From contig NZ_CAJHCR010000006.1 in assembly GCF_904848585.1 (NCBI RefSeq), positions 124,001 through 188,000 on the forward strand: 64,000 nucleotides of DNA, given 5' to 3'. The position numbers and the translations under genes were made by a program. The notes beneath the pieces are model-generated. The model worked only from the letters and a program-made list of their open reading frames with translations, searched no databases and was not told where the DNA came from. Shown in pieces: positions 1-8,603 of the stretch (its first letter is position 1; each line of letters opens with the position of its first letter). The stretch comes from Paraburkholderia kirstenboschensis. GTDB taxonomy: Bacteria > Pseudomonadota > Gammaproteobacteria > Burkholderiales > Burkholderiaceae.

Positions 1-596
1 ACCACGAGCTCGCCCTGAGCATTGCGCTTCACATACACGCCCATGTCATGAATCTGCACGGCGGCACGGTCTTCCTGCGAACCGGACACGGCAATCTTGA
101 ACTTGCGCGGCAGCCACGCGAACTCGGGGTGGAACGTCGACCACTGACGCAGAATTTCCGCCCAGGGACGCGGATCGACGAATTCGTCCGGAGCCACGCC
201 TGCGAACTGATCGGCGGTGATGTTGCGGATGCAATTGCCCGAGGTCTGAATGCCGTGCATCTGCACCGACGCAAGCTTGCGCAAAATCTCCGGCGTTTCC
301 TCGAGCTTGATCCAGTTGTACTGGATGTTCGAACGCGTGGAGAAATGGCCGTAGCCCCGGTCGTGCTCGCGCGCGATCTTCCCGAGCATGCGCAGCTGGT
401 CGCTGCGCAGATTGCCGTACGGAATCGCGATGCGGTGCATGTACGCGTGGCGCTGGTAGTACAGACCGTTCTGCAGACGCAGCGGACGGAACTCCTCTTC
501 GCTCAATTCGCCCGACAAACGGCGGCGAACCTGATCGGCGTACTGCGCAACCCGTTCATCGACGATGGTCTGGTCGTACTGATCGTATTGGTACAT
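1..596 (-). CDS. cysI: Nitrite/sulfite reductase hemoprotein, 5' part (runs off the left edge)
   Basis: Translating the minus strand from the ATG at 594-596 gives an open frame of 198 codons to the window edge, beginning MYQYDQYDQTIVDERVAQY. The segments GHFSTRSNIQYNWIKLEE and HGIQTSGNCIRNITAD are the N-terminal ferredoxin-like half-domain and substrate-site region of siroheme/4Fe-4S sulfite and nitrite reductases. The enzyme reduces sulfite to sulfide in cysteine biosynthesis. The gene is divergent from a cysB-type regulator, which favours the assimilatory sulfite role over nitrite. The C-terminal cluster ligands lie outside the window, so sulfite and nitrite specificity cannot be separated by residues here. 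Confidence 0.9.
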   Translation of the reverse strand, partial: MYQYDQYDQTIVDERVAQYADQVRRRLSGELSEEEFRPLRLQNGLYYQRHAYMHRIAIPYGNLRSDQLRMLGKIAREHDRGYGHFSTRSNIQYNWIKLEETPEILRKLASVQMHGIQTSGNCIRNITADQFAGVAPDEFVDPRPWAEILRQWSTFHPEFAWLPRKFKIAVSGSQEDRAAVQIHDMGVYVKRNAQGELV

Positions 597-838
597 TCGG
601 GGACCCCAATTTTTTGCGTTACCGCGTGACACGAGGCGATCCGCAGGCCAGCACTCCGGTTTCGCCGCGCTCTGAACATCTGTGTTTGTCAGCTGGATCG
701 AGTCAGGGTTTAGACCTATCTCTCATTTGCTTATAACAAATACAGATATCCATATTGAAAAAGATGGACAGATCGTAATAAACTCGCCTTATATTTCAAA
801 CGACTAAAAAATTCTTTTGATATGCGGAGAGGTTATAT
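597..838. promoter_or_regulatory. Divergent control region between cysI and the cysB-type gene
   Basis: This 242-bp spacer separates two divergent sulfur-assimilation genes. Its right half (about 715-830) is markedly AT-rich against the GC-rich flanks, as expected of promoters and a CysB-type activator site. The sequence GGAGAGG at 825-831 is the ribosome-binding site of the regulator at 839. I could not place a reliable -10/-35 pair or a specific CysB box by eye. Confidence 0.5.
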
Positions 839-1780
839 ATGAACCTGCATCAGTTCCGCTTCGTCCGCGAGGCTGTGCGGCAGAACTTCAACCTGACCGA
901 AGCGGCCAAGGCGCTGTATACAAGCCAGCCAGGCGTTTCGAAGGCAATCATCGAGCTCGAGGACGAGCTGGGCGTCGAAATCTTCACACGCCACGGCAAG
1001 CGCGTTCGCTCGCTAACCGAGCCGGGCCGGATCATTCTTCAGTCGGTTGAGCGGATCTTGCAGGAAGTCGAGAGTCTGAAGCGCGTCGGTAAGGACTACG
1101 CGGCGCAGGACCAGGGCAACCTCGTGATCGCCGCCACGCACACCCAGGCGCGCTACTCGCTGCCCGCCGCCATCGCCGAATTCAAAAAACGCTTTCCCAA
1201 AGTCCACCTTTCGATACTGCAAGGAAGCCCGACGCAGGTCGCCGAGATGGTGCTGCACGACCAGGCGGACCTCGCCATCGCCACCGAGGCGATCGCCAAC
1301 TATAAGGAACTGGTCTCGCTGCCGTGTTTCCAGTGGCATCACGTGGCGGTGATGCAGCCGGACCATCCTCTGCTCGACCGCAAACTTTTGTCGCTGGATG
1401 ATCTGACCCAATATCCGCTGATCACTTACGACAACGCGTTCGCCGGCCGCACCAAGATCAACGAGGCGTTCCGGCTGCGCGGGCTGCATCCGGACATCGT
1501 GCTGGAGGCCATCGACGCCGACGTGATCAAAACCTACGTGGAACTGGGTCTCGGCGTCGGCATCATGGCGGACATTGCGTTCAACGCCGAGCGCGACCGC
1601 CATTTGCGGGCAATGCCGGTCGGCCACCTGTTCGGCAGCAATGTGACGCGAGTCGCGCTCAAACACGGCGCGTACCTGCGCAGCTATGTGTACACGCTCG
1701 TCGAACTGCTGTCGCCGAGCATGAACCGCAAGCTGATCGAACAGGCGCTCAAGGGCGAACACGAAACCTACGAACTTTGA
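839..1780 (+). CDS. cysB: LysR-type transcriptional regulator, CysB/Cbl type
   Basis: The 313-residue protein has the LysR layout: an N-terminal winged helix-turn-helix (about residues 1-60, with NLTEAAKALYTSQPGVSKAI) and a periplasmic-binding-like effector domain (about 90-300). CysB-class traits are the start MNLHQFRFVREAVRQNFNLT and the segment GNLVIAATHTQARY, which lines the sulfate/acetylserine pocket in this family. It would activate cysteine biosynthesis when sulfur is limiting and sense O- or N-acetylserine. The ATG at 839 follows GGAGAGG by a short AT spacer. Its divergent neighbour is the sulfite reductase gene. It could be the paralogue Cbl; CysB is the simpler call. Confidence 0.9.
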   Translation: MNLHQFRFVREAVRQNFNLTEAAKALYTSQPGVSKAIIELEDELGVEIFTRHGKRVRSLTEPGRIILQSVERILQEVESLKRVGKDYAAQDQGNLVIAATHTQARYSLPAAIAEFKKRFPKVHLSILQGSPTQVAEMVLHDQADLAIATEAIANYKELVSLPCFQWHHVAVMQPDHPLLDRKLLSLDDLTQYPLITYDNAFAGRTKINEAFRLRGLHPDIVLEAIDADVIKTYVELGLGVGIMADIAFNAERDRHLRAMPVGHLFGSNVTRVALKHGAYLRSYVYTLVELLSPSMNRKLIEQALKGEHETYEL

Positions 1781-1822
1781 ACTCACAACCGCTTCCTGCT
1801 ATCCCGCTACGGAGACCCATCG

Positions 1823-2983
1823 ATGACGTCGCATAACAACAGACTTCGCGGCCTCGCCGCCCTCGGCGCTCTTTTGTTCGCCACCGCAGCACACGCCGAC
1901 ATCAAGGTCGGCATCGATCTGTCGAGCACCGGCCCCGCAGCGGTGATCGGCATTACGAGCAAGAACGCAATGCTGATGTGGCCGGCCACCGTCGCCGGCC
2001 AGAAAGCCGACTACATTTTTCTCGACGACGCCTCCGACCCCGGCGTCGCCGTGCGCAACATCCGCAAGCTGATCAACGAAGATCACGTCGACGTGATCGT
2101 CGGCCCGAACATCACGCCGGCGGCGATGGCCGCGCTCGATCCGGTTGCCGAAAGCCAGACGCCGATGATCACGCTGATCGGCTCGGCGAGCGTCGTCGAG
2201 CCGCAGGAAGGCAAGAAGGTGTGGGCCTACAAGATGGCGCAGACCGACAGCGCGATGGCCGACGTGATGACTCGCTACATGTCGAACCACAACGTGAAGA
2301 CAGTGGGCTTCATTGGTTTCGCGGACGGCTACGGCGAAAGCTGGCTCAACGAGTTCAGCAAGTTCGCCGCGCTGCGCCATATTCAACTGGTCGCGACCGA
2401 GCGCTATAACCGCACGGACGCGAGCGTAACCGGCCAGATTCTCAAGCTGATGGCCGCGAAGCCCGACGCGATTCTGATCGCAGGCGCGGGCACGCCGACC
2501 GTGTTGCCGCAGCGCACGCTGATCGAGCGCGGTTTCAAAGGCCCTATCTATCAGACGCATGGCATCGCAACGCCGGAGTTCATCAAGCTCGGCGGCAAGG
2601 ACGTGGAAGGCACGCTGTTCCCGACGCAGCCGGTCGTGGTCGCGCGCACGCTGCCGGCCGAACATCCGGCGAAAAAGGCGGCGCTCGCGTTCGCGAACGA
2701 GTACGAGGCGAAGTACGGGCCGGGCAGCGTCACGCAATTCGCGGGCGACGCAGCCGGCGTCTATCCGCGTTTGCAGGACGCGGTGGCGCGCGCGCTCAAG
2801 ACCGCGCAGCCGGGCACGGAGGCTTTCCGCGTCGCGTTGCGCAACGAACTGGAACACGCGCATGAGCTCGTGGTGCCGAACGGCGTCGTCAATACGAGTG
2901 CGAAGGACCACGTGGGGCTGGACCAGCGCGCGAGCGTGATGGGCACCATCAAAAACGGCAAGTTCGTTTATTTGAGTCAGTAA
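1823..2983 (+). CDS. ABC transporter periplasmic substrate-binding protein, branched-chain amino acid (LivK) type
   Basis: This is a 386-residue exported protein with a signal peptide (basic start, then GLAALGALLFATAAHA, cleavage before DIKV). The mature part reads as a type I periplasmic binding protein of the Leu/Ile/Val family, for example IKVGIDLSSTGPAAVIG, a VDVIVGPNITPAA segment and the inter-lobe region KTVGFIGFADGYGES. It starts 42 bases after the regulator and GGAG lies just upstream of the ATG. No permease or ATPase gene is adjacent, so it probably works with components encoded elsewhere. The substrate is unknown; the sulfur-gene context hints at a sulfur-containing compound, which is only a guess. 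Confidence 0.8.
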   Translation: MTSHNNRLRGLAALGALLFATAAHADIKVGIDLSSTGPAAVIGITSKNAMLMWPATVAGQKADYIFLDDASDPGVAVRNIRKLINEDHVDVIVGPNITPAAMAALDPVAESQTPMITLIGSASVVEPQEGKKVWAYKMAQTDSAMADVMTRYMSNHNVKTVGFIGFADGYGESWLNEFSKFAALRHIQLVATERYNRTDASVTGQILKLMAAKPDAILIAGAGTPTVLPQRTLIERGFKGPIYQTHGIATPEFIKLGGKDVEGTLFPTQPVVVARTLPAEHPAKKAALAFANEYEAKYGPGSVTQFAGDAAGVYPRLQDAVARALKTAQPGTEAFRVALRNELEHAHELVVPNGVVNTSAKDHVGLDQRASVMGTIKNGKFVYLSQ

Positions 2984-3173
2984 GCCTTTTTTGTGGGCGT
3001 TCGCGCGCTCAGGCGGCGCTGCAGGCTCGGCCTCGCGCGCCGCAACCTCCGTGTACCATGCTGACGGCTAGCTTGCGGTGAGCGCGGGCTCAGGCTAATT
3101 TGCCGATTGCGCAACGAGCGTGCGGCGCGCCCGCTCCTCAGGCCACCGCCGAATCCGCGTGTATCGCCAATCC

Positions 3174-3874
3174 GTGAAGTCCGTCCGATCGCGCAAGCTA
3201 AAGACCAGAAAACGCATCATCATCACCTCTGTGGTTGCCGTCGTGATTCTCGCCATCGCGATAGCCCAGGCGATCCGAAAGCGCGAGCCGCCCGCCGCCA
3301 CGACGGACACGGCATCTTCCGTCATCGAATTCTCTCCCGACGATCTCACCACGGTCAGCCGCCGCACGCTCTCGTCCAGACGCTGCCGCTGACCGGCTCG
3401 CTGCGCGCCGTCACGCAAGCCGCCGTCAAATCGAAAGTAGCGGGTTCGGTACTCGAAGTCGGCGTGCGCGAAGGCGACGCTGTGCAGAGCGGCCAGATTC
3501 TCGCGAAGATCGATGCGCGCGACTTCGCGGCCCGCGCCGAGTAGAGCCGCGGTCAGATGGCCGCGATGACGGGCCAGTTGGACATCGCGAGGCAAACGCT
3601 CGAAAACAATCGCGTGCTGGTGGAGAAAGGCTTAATTTCGAAGAACGCGTTCGATACCGCGCAAAGCCAGTATGAGATCGCGCGCGCGAATCTCCTGCCG
3701 CTCGCCGCCGCGCTCGGCGAAGGCGGCGAGCAACGCGGGCCGCTCGGGCAGACAGTGATTGGCGGTGTGATTACGTCGTCGCTATTGACGCTCGTCGTCG
3801 TGCCTGTCGTGTACACCATGCTGGAAGATTGGGCGGACTGGGTGCGACGGAAGTTACGGCGCCGCGCGGGGTGA
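3174..3874 (+). pseudogene. Decayed HlyD-family adaptor fused by deletion to the C-terminus of an RND efflux pump
   Basis: From a GTG at 3174 one frame reads a membrane-anchored adaptor N-terminus (RKRIIITSVVAVVILAIAIA). Near 3370 the homology moves to another frame, reading LTGSLRAVTQAAVKSKVAGS and VREGDAVQSGQILAKID, the lipoyl-like part of a membrane fusion protein. A TAG at 3542-3544 stops it. The same frame then resumes with the coiled-coil part (QLDIARQTLENNRVLVEKGLISK). Around 3690 it passes without a break into GEGGEQRGPLGQTVIGGVIT and SSLLTLVVVPVVYTMLEDW, which is the last transmembrane region of an RND pump. The rest of the adaptor and nearly all of the pump are missing. This is a relic, not a working gene. 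Confidence 0.85.
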
Positions 3875-3936
3875 GCCGCGCGGCGTCGGCGAAATTGTTA
3901 AAGTAATAGTTTTTCCCCGATCAGCAGTCCCACACC

Positions 3937-4197
3937 ATGCGCACCACGCGAGCCATCCACGCTGTCGAGCGGCTGAAAACGCGCAGCGGCAATCCGCAAT
4001 TCGCCGCGATCAGCCTTTCCGGCGGCCTCTTCTATCTCGTCGACAAATCGGGCGGCACGGACAAGAAAGTCTCCGATCCCCTCACGCTCGACGACTTCGT
4101 CAAGTTTGTCGATGCATACGGTCCGCCGAAACCGCGCAAGGCGAGCAAGCTCGACATTGCGTTCGAAGCCCAGATCAAGAAAAGCAAAGGCGGATGA
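3937..4197 (+). CDS. Small conserved-type hypothetical protein (86 aa)
   Basis: The 86-residue reading frame (MRTTRAIHAVERLKTRSGNP start) has a soluble, charged composition with no signal peptide or membrane segment. It contains ISLSGGLFYLVDKSGG and a lysine-rich tail. Codon usage matches neighbouring chromosomal genes and no competing frame is better. I do not recognise a family. It sits alone between the efflux relic and the convergent dehydrogenase gene, so context gives no function. Confidence 0.6.
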   Translation: MRTTRAIHAVERLKTRSGNPQFAAISLSGGLFYLVDKSGGTDKKVSDPLTLDDFVKFVDAYGPPKPRKASKLDIAFEAQIKKSKGG

Positions 4198-4229
4198 AGC
4201 GTCAAGCCACGTGGCGCGACTGCGTGGCT

Positions 4230-5381
4230 CTATAACTTCTCGATCTCACGCCATTGCCCATCTGCAGCGCTACTCGCGAGCACTGCATCGATAAAGCGCA
4301 GACCCGCCACGCCGTCCTCCACTGTCGTGAGCAGCAGGCTTTCGGCCGGCAACGCGCGGCCCTCGTCCAACGCTTCGATCTGCAACGCGGCGTCCTTATA
4401 CAACTGCGCGAACGCTTCGAGATAACCTTCGGGATGACCCGGCGGCACGCGCGTCGCGTGGGCCGCGCTCGCGCCGCTTACGCGTCCACGCGTCAGGCGC
4501 TCGGCTGCCCCGCCGAGCGGCGTAAACCACAATTCGTTGGGATTCTCCTGGTCGAACGAAATGCCCGCTTTGGTCCCATAGACGCGCAGACGCAAAGCGT
4601 TTTCCGCGCCGCTCGCGACCTGGCTCGCCCATAGCATGCCGCGCGCGCCATTCGCATAGCGCAGCATCGCCTGCACATGATCGTCGATGCGGCGCCCCGG
4701 CACGAACGTGTGCAACTCGGCGCAAAGCGCGGCGGGCGTCATGCCCGTGACGAAAGCGGCGAGGTGATACGCATGCGTGCCGATATCGCCGAGACAGCCC
4801 GCCGGGCCCGCTAACGCGGGGTCCGTGCGCCAACCGGCCTGCTTGTTCAAGCCGCCGGTTTCGATCGGCTCGGCCAGCCAGTCTTGCGCGTATTCGACCT
4901 GCACGACGCGTATCTGCCCCAGTTCGCCTGCTTCGATCATCTCGCGCGCATGACGCACCAGCGGATAGCCGGAATACGTATGCGTCAGCGCGAAGAGCTT
5001 GTTCTTCTCGTGCGCGAGTTTGGCGAGCGCTTCGCCTTCGGCAAGTGAGATGGCAAGCGGCTTGTCGCACACCACATGAATGCCGGCGTCGAGAAAGGCG
5101 GTGGCAACCGGCGCATGCAGATGGTTCGGCGTCACTATCGCGACGGCGTCGATACCGTCGTCGAGCGCTGCTTCCGCTCGCGCCATTTCTTGCCAGTCGG
5201 CGTAGCTACGCGCAATGCCCGCCTCCGCGGCGCTCGCACGCGCGCGTTCGGGATCGGACGACAACGCGCCCGCGACCAGTTCGAAACGATCGTCGAGGCG
5301 CGCCGCGATCCGATGCACCGCGCCGATGAACGCGCCCTGTCCACCGCCGACCATGCCCAACCTGAGTCTTCTGGATGGCAT
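4230..5381 (-). CDS. Gfo/Idh/MocA-family NAD(P)-dependent sugar or inositol dehydrogenase
   Basis: The 383-residue protein has an N-terminal Rossmann domain (RLGMVGGGQGAFIGAVHR, then VAIVTPNHLHAPVA and the family motif CDKPLA). Its C-terminal domain carries GDIGTHAYHLA, where the Asp and His fit the catalytic motif of the family. Enzymes of this type oxidise a hydroxyl of a sugar, inositol or sugar derivative with NAD(P). It is the last gene of the minus-strand ABC/LacI operon, 53 bases after the TIM-barrel gene. It would therefore act on the imported carbohydrate. The substrate cannot be read from sequence. Confidence 0.88.
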   Translation of the reverse strand: MPSRRLRLGMVGGGQGAFIGAVHRIAARLDDRFELVAGALSSDPERARASAAEAGIARSYADWQEMARAEAALDDGIDAVAIVTPNHLHAPVATAFLDAGIHVVCDKPLAISLAEGEALAKLAHEKNKLFALTHTYSGYPLVRHAREMIEAGELGQIRVVQVEYAQDWLAEPIETGGLNKQAGWRTDPALAGPAGCLGDIGTHAYHLAAFVTGMTPAALCAELHTFVPGRRIDDHVQAMLRYANGARGMLWASQVASGAENALRLRVYGTKAGISFDQENPNELWFTPLGGAAERLTRGRVSGASAAHATRVPPGHPEGYLEAFAQLYKDAALQIEALDEGRALPAESLLLTTVEDGVAGLRFIDAVLASSAADGQWREIEKL

Positions 5382-5434
5382 CTTGTCCGCTCCTTTCGCT
5401 CACTGCTTACTGCTTACTGTTGCAATCGGCGCCC

Positions 5435-6484
5435 TCAGATGCCGAGCACGCGCTTCAACTGCGCTGCATCGACGCCGCTGCCCGCGAAATCGTCGAATGC
5501 ATGCTCGGCCACGCGAATGATGTGCTCGCGGATAAACTCCGCACCTTCGCGCGCGCCGTCGTGCGGATGCTTGAGCGCGCATTCCCATTCGAGCACCGCC
5601 CAGCCGGGGAAATCGTATTGCGCCATTTTGGAAAAGATCGCGCGAAAATCGATCTGGCCGTCGCCGAGCGAGCGGAAGCGCCCCGCGCGCTCCACCCAGC
5701 CGCTATATCCGCCATACACGCCCTGCCTGCCGTTCGGCCGGAACTCCGCGTCCTTCACATGAAACGCCTTGATGCGCTCGTGATAGATGTCGATGAACGC
5801 GAGGTAGTCGAGTTGCTGCAGAACGAAATGGCTCGGATCGAAGAGGATATTCGCGCGCGGATGCTGGTTCACTGCATTCAGGAAGCGCTCGAAGGTCACC
5901 CCGTCGTGCAGATCCTCGCCGGGATGCAGTTCGTAGCACACGTCCACACCCGCTGCTTCGAACGCATCCAGAATCGGCGTCCAGCGGCGCGCGAGTTCGT
6001 CGAACGCGGCGTCGATCAAACCGGCTGGACGCTGCGGCCACGGGTAAACATACGGCCACGCGAGCGCGCCGGAAAACGACACATGCGTGGTCAGCCCCAA
6101 GCGCTGCGACGCCTTCGCGGCCAGCTTCAATTGCTCGATGGCCCACTGCGTGCGCGCTGCCGGGTCGCCACGCACATGCGGCGCCGCGAAGCCGTCGAAC
6201 AATGCATCGTAAGCGGGGTGCACCGCCACAAGCTGCCCTTGCAGGTGCGTCGACAACTCGGTAATCGTGACGCCCGCGTTGTCGACCGTCTCGCGCAGTT
6301 CGTCGCAGTACGCCTGACTCGACGCCGCCTGTTCGAGGTCGATCAACCGCGCGTCGCACGGCACCTGAATGCCCTTGAAGCCGAGCCCCGCGGCCCAGCC
6401 AGCCAGATGCGCAAGATTGTCGAACGGCACTTCGTCGCCCATGAATTGAGCGAGAAAGATTGCCGGACCTTTGATGGTTCTCAT
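5435..6484 (-). CDS. Sugar phosphate isomerase/epimerase-like TIM-barrel protein
   Basis: The 349-residue protein belongs to the xylose isomerase-like/AP endonuclease family 2 barrel. Metal-site-type segments follow in order: CYELHPGEDLHDG, FDPSHFVLQQLD, IKAFHVKDAEF and VLEWEC, which supply the usual Glu, Asp/His, His and Glu ligands. Members such as IolE, IolI and tagatose epimerases interconvert or dehydrate keto-sugars and inosose. It is flanked by a binding protein and a Gfo/Idh dehydrogenase, so it most likely catalyses the step before or after the oxidation in the same catabolic route. Confidence 0.85.
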   Translation of the reverse strand: MRTIKGPAIFLAQFMGDEVPFDNLAHLAGWAAGLGFKGIQVPCDARLIDLEQAASSQAYCDELRETVDNAGVTITELSTHLQGQLVAVHPAYDALFDGFAAPHVRGDPAARTQWAIEQLKLAAKASQRLGLTTHVSFSGALAWPYVYPWPQRPAGLIDAAFDELARRWTPILDAFEAAGVDVCYELHPGEDLHDGVTFERFLNAVNQHPRANILFDPSHFVLQQLDYLAFIDIYHERIKAFHVKDAEFRPNGRQGVYGGYSGWVERAGRFRSLGDGQIDFRAIFSKMAQYDFPGWAVLEWECALKHPHDGAREGAEFIREHIIRVAEHAFDDFAGSGVDAAQLKRVLGI

Positions 6485-6552
6485 CGTATGGTTCCTTTAG
6501 CGGGGTGCGCCTTCTGCCTACGCGCCCCGCTGCCAATGGACGGTGCACAAGA

Positions 6553-7515
6553 TCAGAATGGCGAGTCCGGGAAATAGAACTGCTGCGCGTTCTCCTTCGT
6601 GATCAGCACCGACGGAATGATCGTGGTGGCCGGCAGCTTCTCGCCCTTCAGGCGTGCTTCGGCCGTAAGCTTGATTGCGTCGTAAATGAATTTCGGCGAG
6701 TACGACACGTCCGCCTGGATGCGCGGTGCGCCGTCCATCACGTTCTTCACCATGCCTTTCGAACCCGCGCCGCCGAACACGATCTTGACGTCGCTGCGCT
6801 TCGCCTGGTCGATGGCCTTGAGCACGCCGACCGCCATGTCGTCGTCGGCGGCCCACACGGCGTCGATGTGCTTGAAGCGCGTCAGATAGTCCTGCATGAC
6901 CTTGAACGCGTCGTCGCGATTCCAGTTCGCGTATTTCGCGTCGAGAATCTTGATGTTCGGATAGCCCTTCAGCACGTTGGTAAACGCGGTCCATCGTTCG
7001 TTGTCGAGCGTCGTCGGAATGCCGCGCAGCGCGACGATGTCGCCCTTGCCGTCGAGCGCTTTCGCCAGAAATTCGGCGGGAATCCTGCCGAACGCGGTGT
7101 TGTCGCCGGCCACGTAGGCATCCTGCGCGCTGGTGTCCGTCAAGCCGCGATCCACCACCGTTACGTACACGCCCTTCTTCTTCACCTGCGCGACCGGCTG
7201 CGTGAGCGATGCCGATTCGAACGGGAAAATCACGAGCGCATTGATCTTGTTCACCGTGACCAGATCCTGCAACTGGTTCGCCTGTTCTGGCGCTCCGGCC
7301 GCTGTCTTCACGATGACTTTCAGATTCGGATGTTCTTTCTCGAGATCGGCCTTCGCCTTGTTCGCCCACCAGACGATGCCGCCCGTGAAGCCGTGGTCGG
7401 CTGTCGGAATCGCGACGCCCAGCGTGACCTTGTCGTCGGCTTGTGCAGCGCCTGCGGTGCCCAGTATCCCCAACGCCAGCATGCCGGCGCCGATCGCTCG
7501 AATGACCTGCTTCAT
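6553..7515 (-). CDS. Sugar ABC transporter periplasmic binding protein (RbsB-like)
   Basis: The start at 7513-7515 is preceded by GGAGAC at good spacing and gives 320 residues. A signal peptide (MKQVIRAIGAGMLALGILGT, then AGAAQA) precedes mature DDKVTLGVAIPTADHGFTGG. The type I binding-protein fold shows in NKINALVIFPFESASLTQPV and HIDAVWAADDDMAVGVLKAI. It delivers a sugar or inositol-like ligand to the permease encoded just upstream. A longer in-frame extension exists but would bury the signal peptide, so it was rejected. Confidence 0.9.
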   Translation of the reverse strand: MKQVIRAIGAGMLALGILGTAGAAQADDKVTLGVAIPTADHGFTGGIVWWANKAKADLEKEHPNLKVIVKTAAGAPEQANQLQDLVTVNKINALVIFPFESASLTQPVAQVKKKGVYVTVVDRGLTDTSAQDAYVAGDNTAFGRIPAEFLAKALDGKGDIVALRGIPTTLDNERWTAFTNVLKGYPNIKILDAKYANWNRDDAFKVMQDYLTRFKHIDAVWAADDDMAVGVLKAIDQAKRSDVKIVFGGAGSKGMVKNVMDGAPRIQADVSYSPKFIYDAIKLTAEARLKGEKLPATTIIPSVLITKENAQQFYFPDSPF

Positions 7516-7589
7516 GGTTGTGTCTCCAATTTGTGCTGTTGTGAGGCGTTCGTGCGCCCCTGCCATTGTGTCGCTTTGCAGCGCTACAC

Positions 7590-8603
7590 CTACCGCCGTC
7601 CACGTTGAACGAACGCGACGAAGATAATCACCACGCCCTGCACCGCCGCGTTCAGATACACGCTGATGATGCTGGTCAGATTCAGAATATTGGCAATGAC
7701 CGACAGCAGAATTGCGCCGATCACCGTGCCGATCACGCGTCCTTCTCCGCCCTTGAGCGCGGTGCCGCCCACCACGACCGAGGCAATCGCTTCGAGCTCC
7801 CATAGCAAACCGGTGGTCGGCGTCGCCGAGCCGAGGCGCGGCACATACAGCACGGTGGCCACGCCAACGCAAATGCCGAGCAGCACATATGTGACGATCT
7901 TCACGGTATCGACACGTATGGCCGCATAGCGCGCGACCTGTTCATTCGATCCGATCGCCTGCACATGACGCCCGAACGCAGTGCGATTCAGAATCAGCGC
8001 ACCGCCCGCGGCCGTCACGAGAAATACCCAGATCGGCACGGGCACGCCGAAGAGACTCGCGTAATAGACGGGACCATATAGATCGGATAACGAATTATCC
8101 AGCGTCAGCGCGCCGCCGTCGGCGAGCCATGTCAGCACTGCGCGAAAAATACCCAGCGTGCCGAGCGTGACGATGAACGGCTCGATGCGCCCCTTGGTGA
8201 TCAGCAGCCCGTGCGCGCAGCCGAAGAGTCCACCCAGCACGAACGCGAATGCGATGCCGAGCGTCACGATGACGAGCGGCGCGAACGTATGGCCGCCGAC
8301 GCCCGCCGCAAGTCCGTTCATCAGCCAGATCATGCTCCCCGCGATCAGCGCCGCCATCGAGCCGACCGACAGATCGATGCCGCCCGAAATGATCACGAAG
8401 GTCATGCCCACCGCGATGATGCCGATGAACGACGTGCGCGTAAGCACGTTCATCATGTTGTCGAGCGTCGCGAAATCGCGATTCAGCAGCGTGCCGACGA
8501 TACACAGCGCAATCAGACCGACGAGCGGTCCAAGCGCATACAGCCGATGCGCGAAGCGCAACGCGCGGCCGGATTGCACGGCTTCAGTGGGTGCCGGTCG
8601 CAT
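7590..8603 (-). CDS. Sugar ABC transporter permease (RbsC/BPD type 2)
   Basis: The 337-residue hydrophobic protein has about eight to ten membrane segments. It carries the family landmark IISGGIDLSVGSMAALIAGS and the conserved cytoplasmic stretch NRTAFGRHVQAIGSNEQVAR, with GGTALKGGEGRVIGTVIGA near the C-terminus. These are typical of the ribose/galactose/inositol permease family. Its first codons overlap the last 20 bases of the ATPase gene, so the two are translationally coupled. It would form the homodimeric channel for the binding protein encoded next. Confidence 0.92.
   Translation of the reverse strand: MRPAPTEAVQSGRALRFAHRLYALGPLVGLIALCIVGTLLNRDFATLDNMMNVLTRTSFIGIIAVGMTFVIISGGIDLSVGSMAALIAGSMIWLMNGLAAGVGGHTFAPLVIVTLGIAFAFVLGGLFGCAHGLLITKGRIEPFIVTLGTLGIFRAVLTWLADGGALTLDNSLSDLYGPVYYASLFGVPVPIWVFLVTAAGGALILNRTAFGRHVQAIGSNEQVARYAAIRVDTVKIVTYVLLGICVGVATVLYVPRLGSATPTTGLLWELEAIASVVVGGTALKGGEGRVIGTVIGAILLSVIANILNLTSIISVYLNAAVQGVVIIFVAFVQRGRR

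Noticed and set aside
48..629. Plus-strand open frame of 193 codons at the left edge
   Set aside because: It is the antisense shadow of the sulfite reductase gene, whose minus-strand translation carries clear family motifs.
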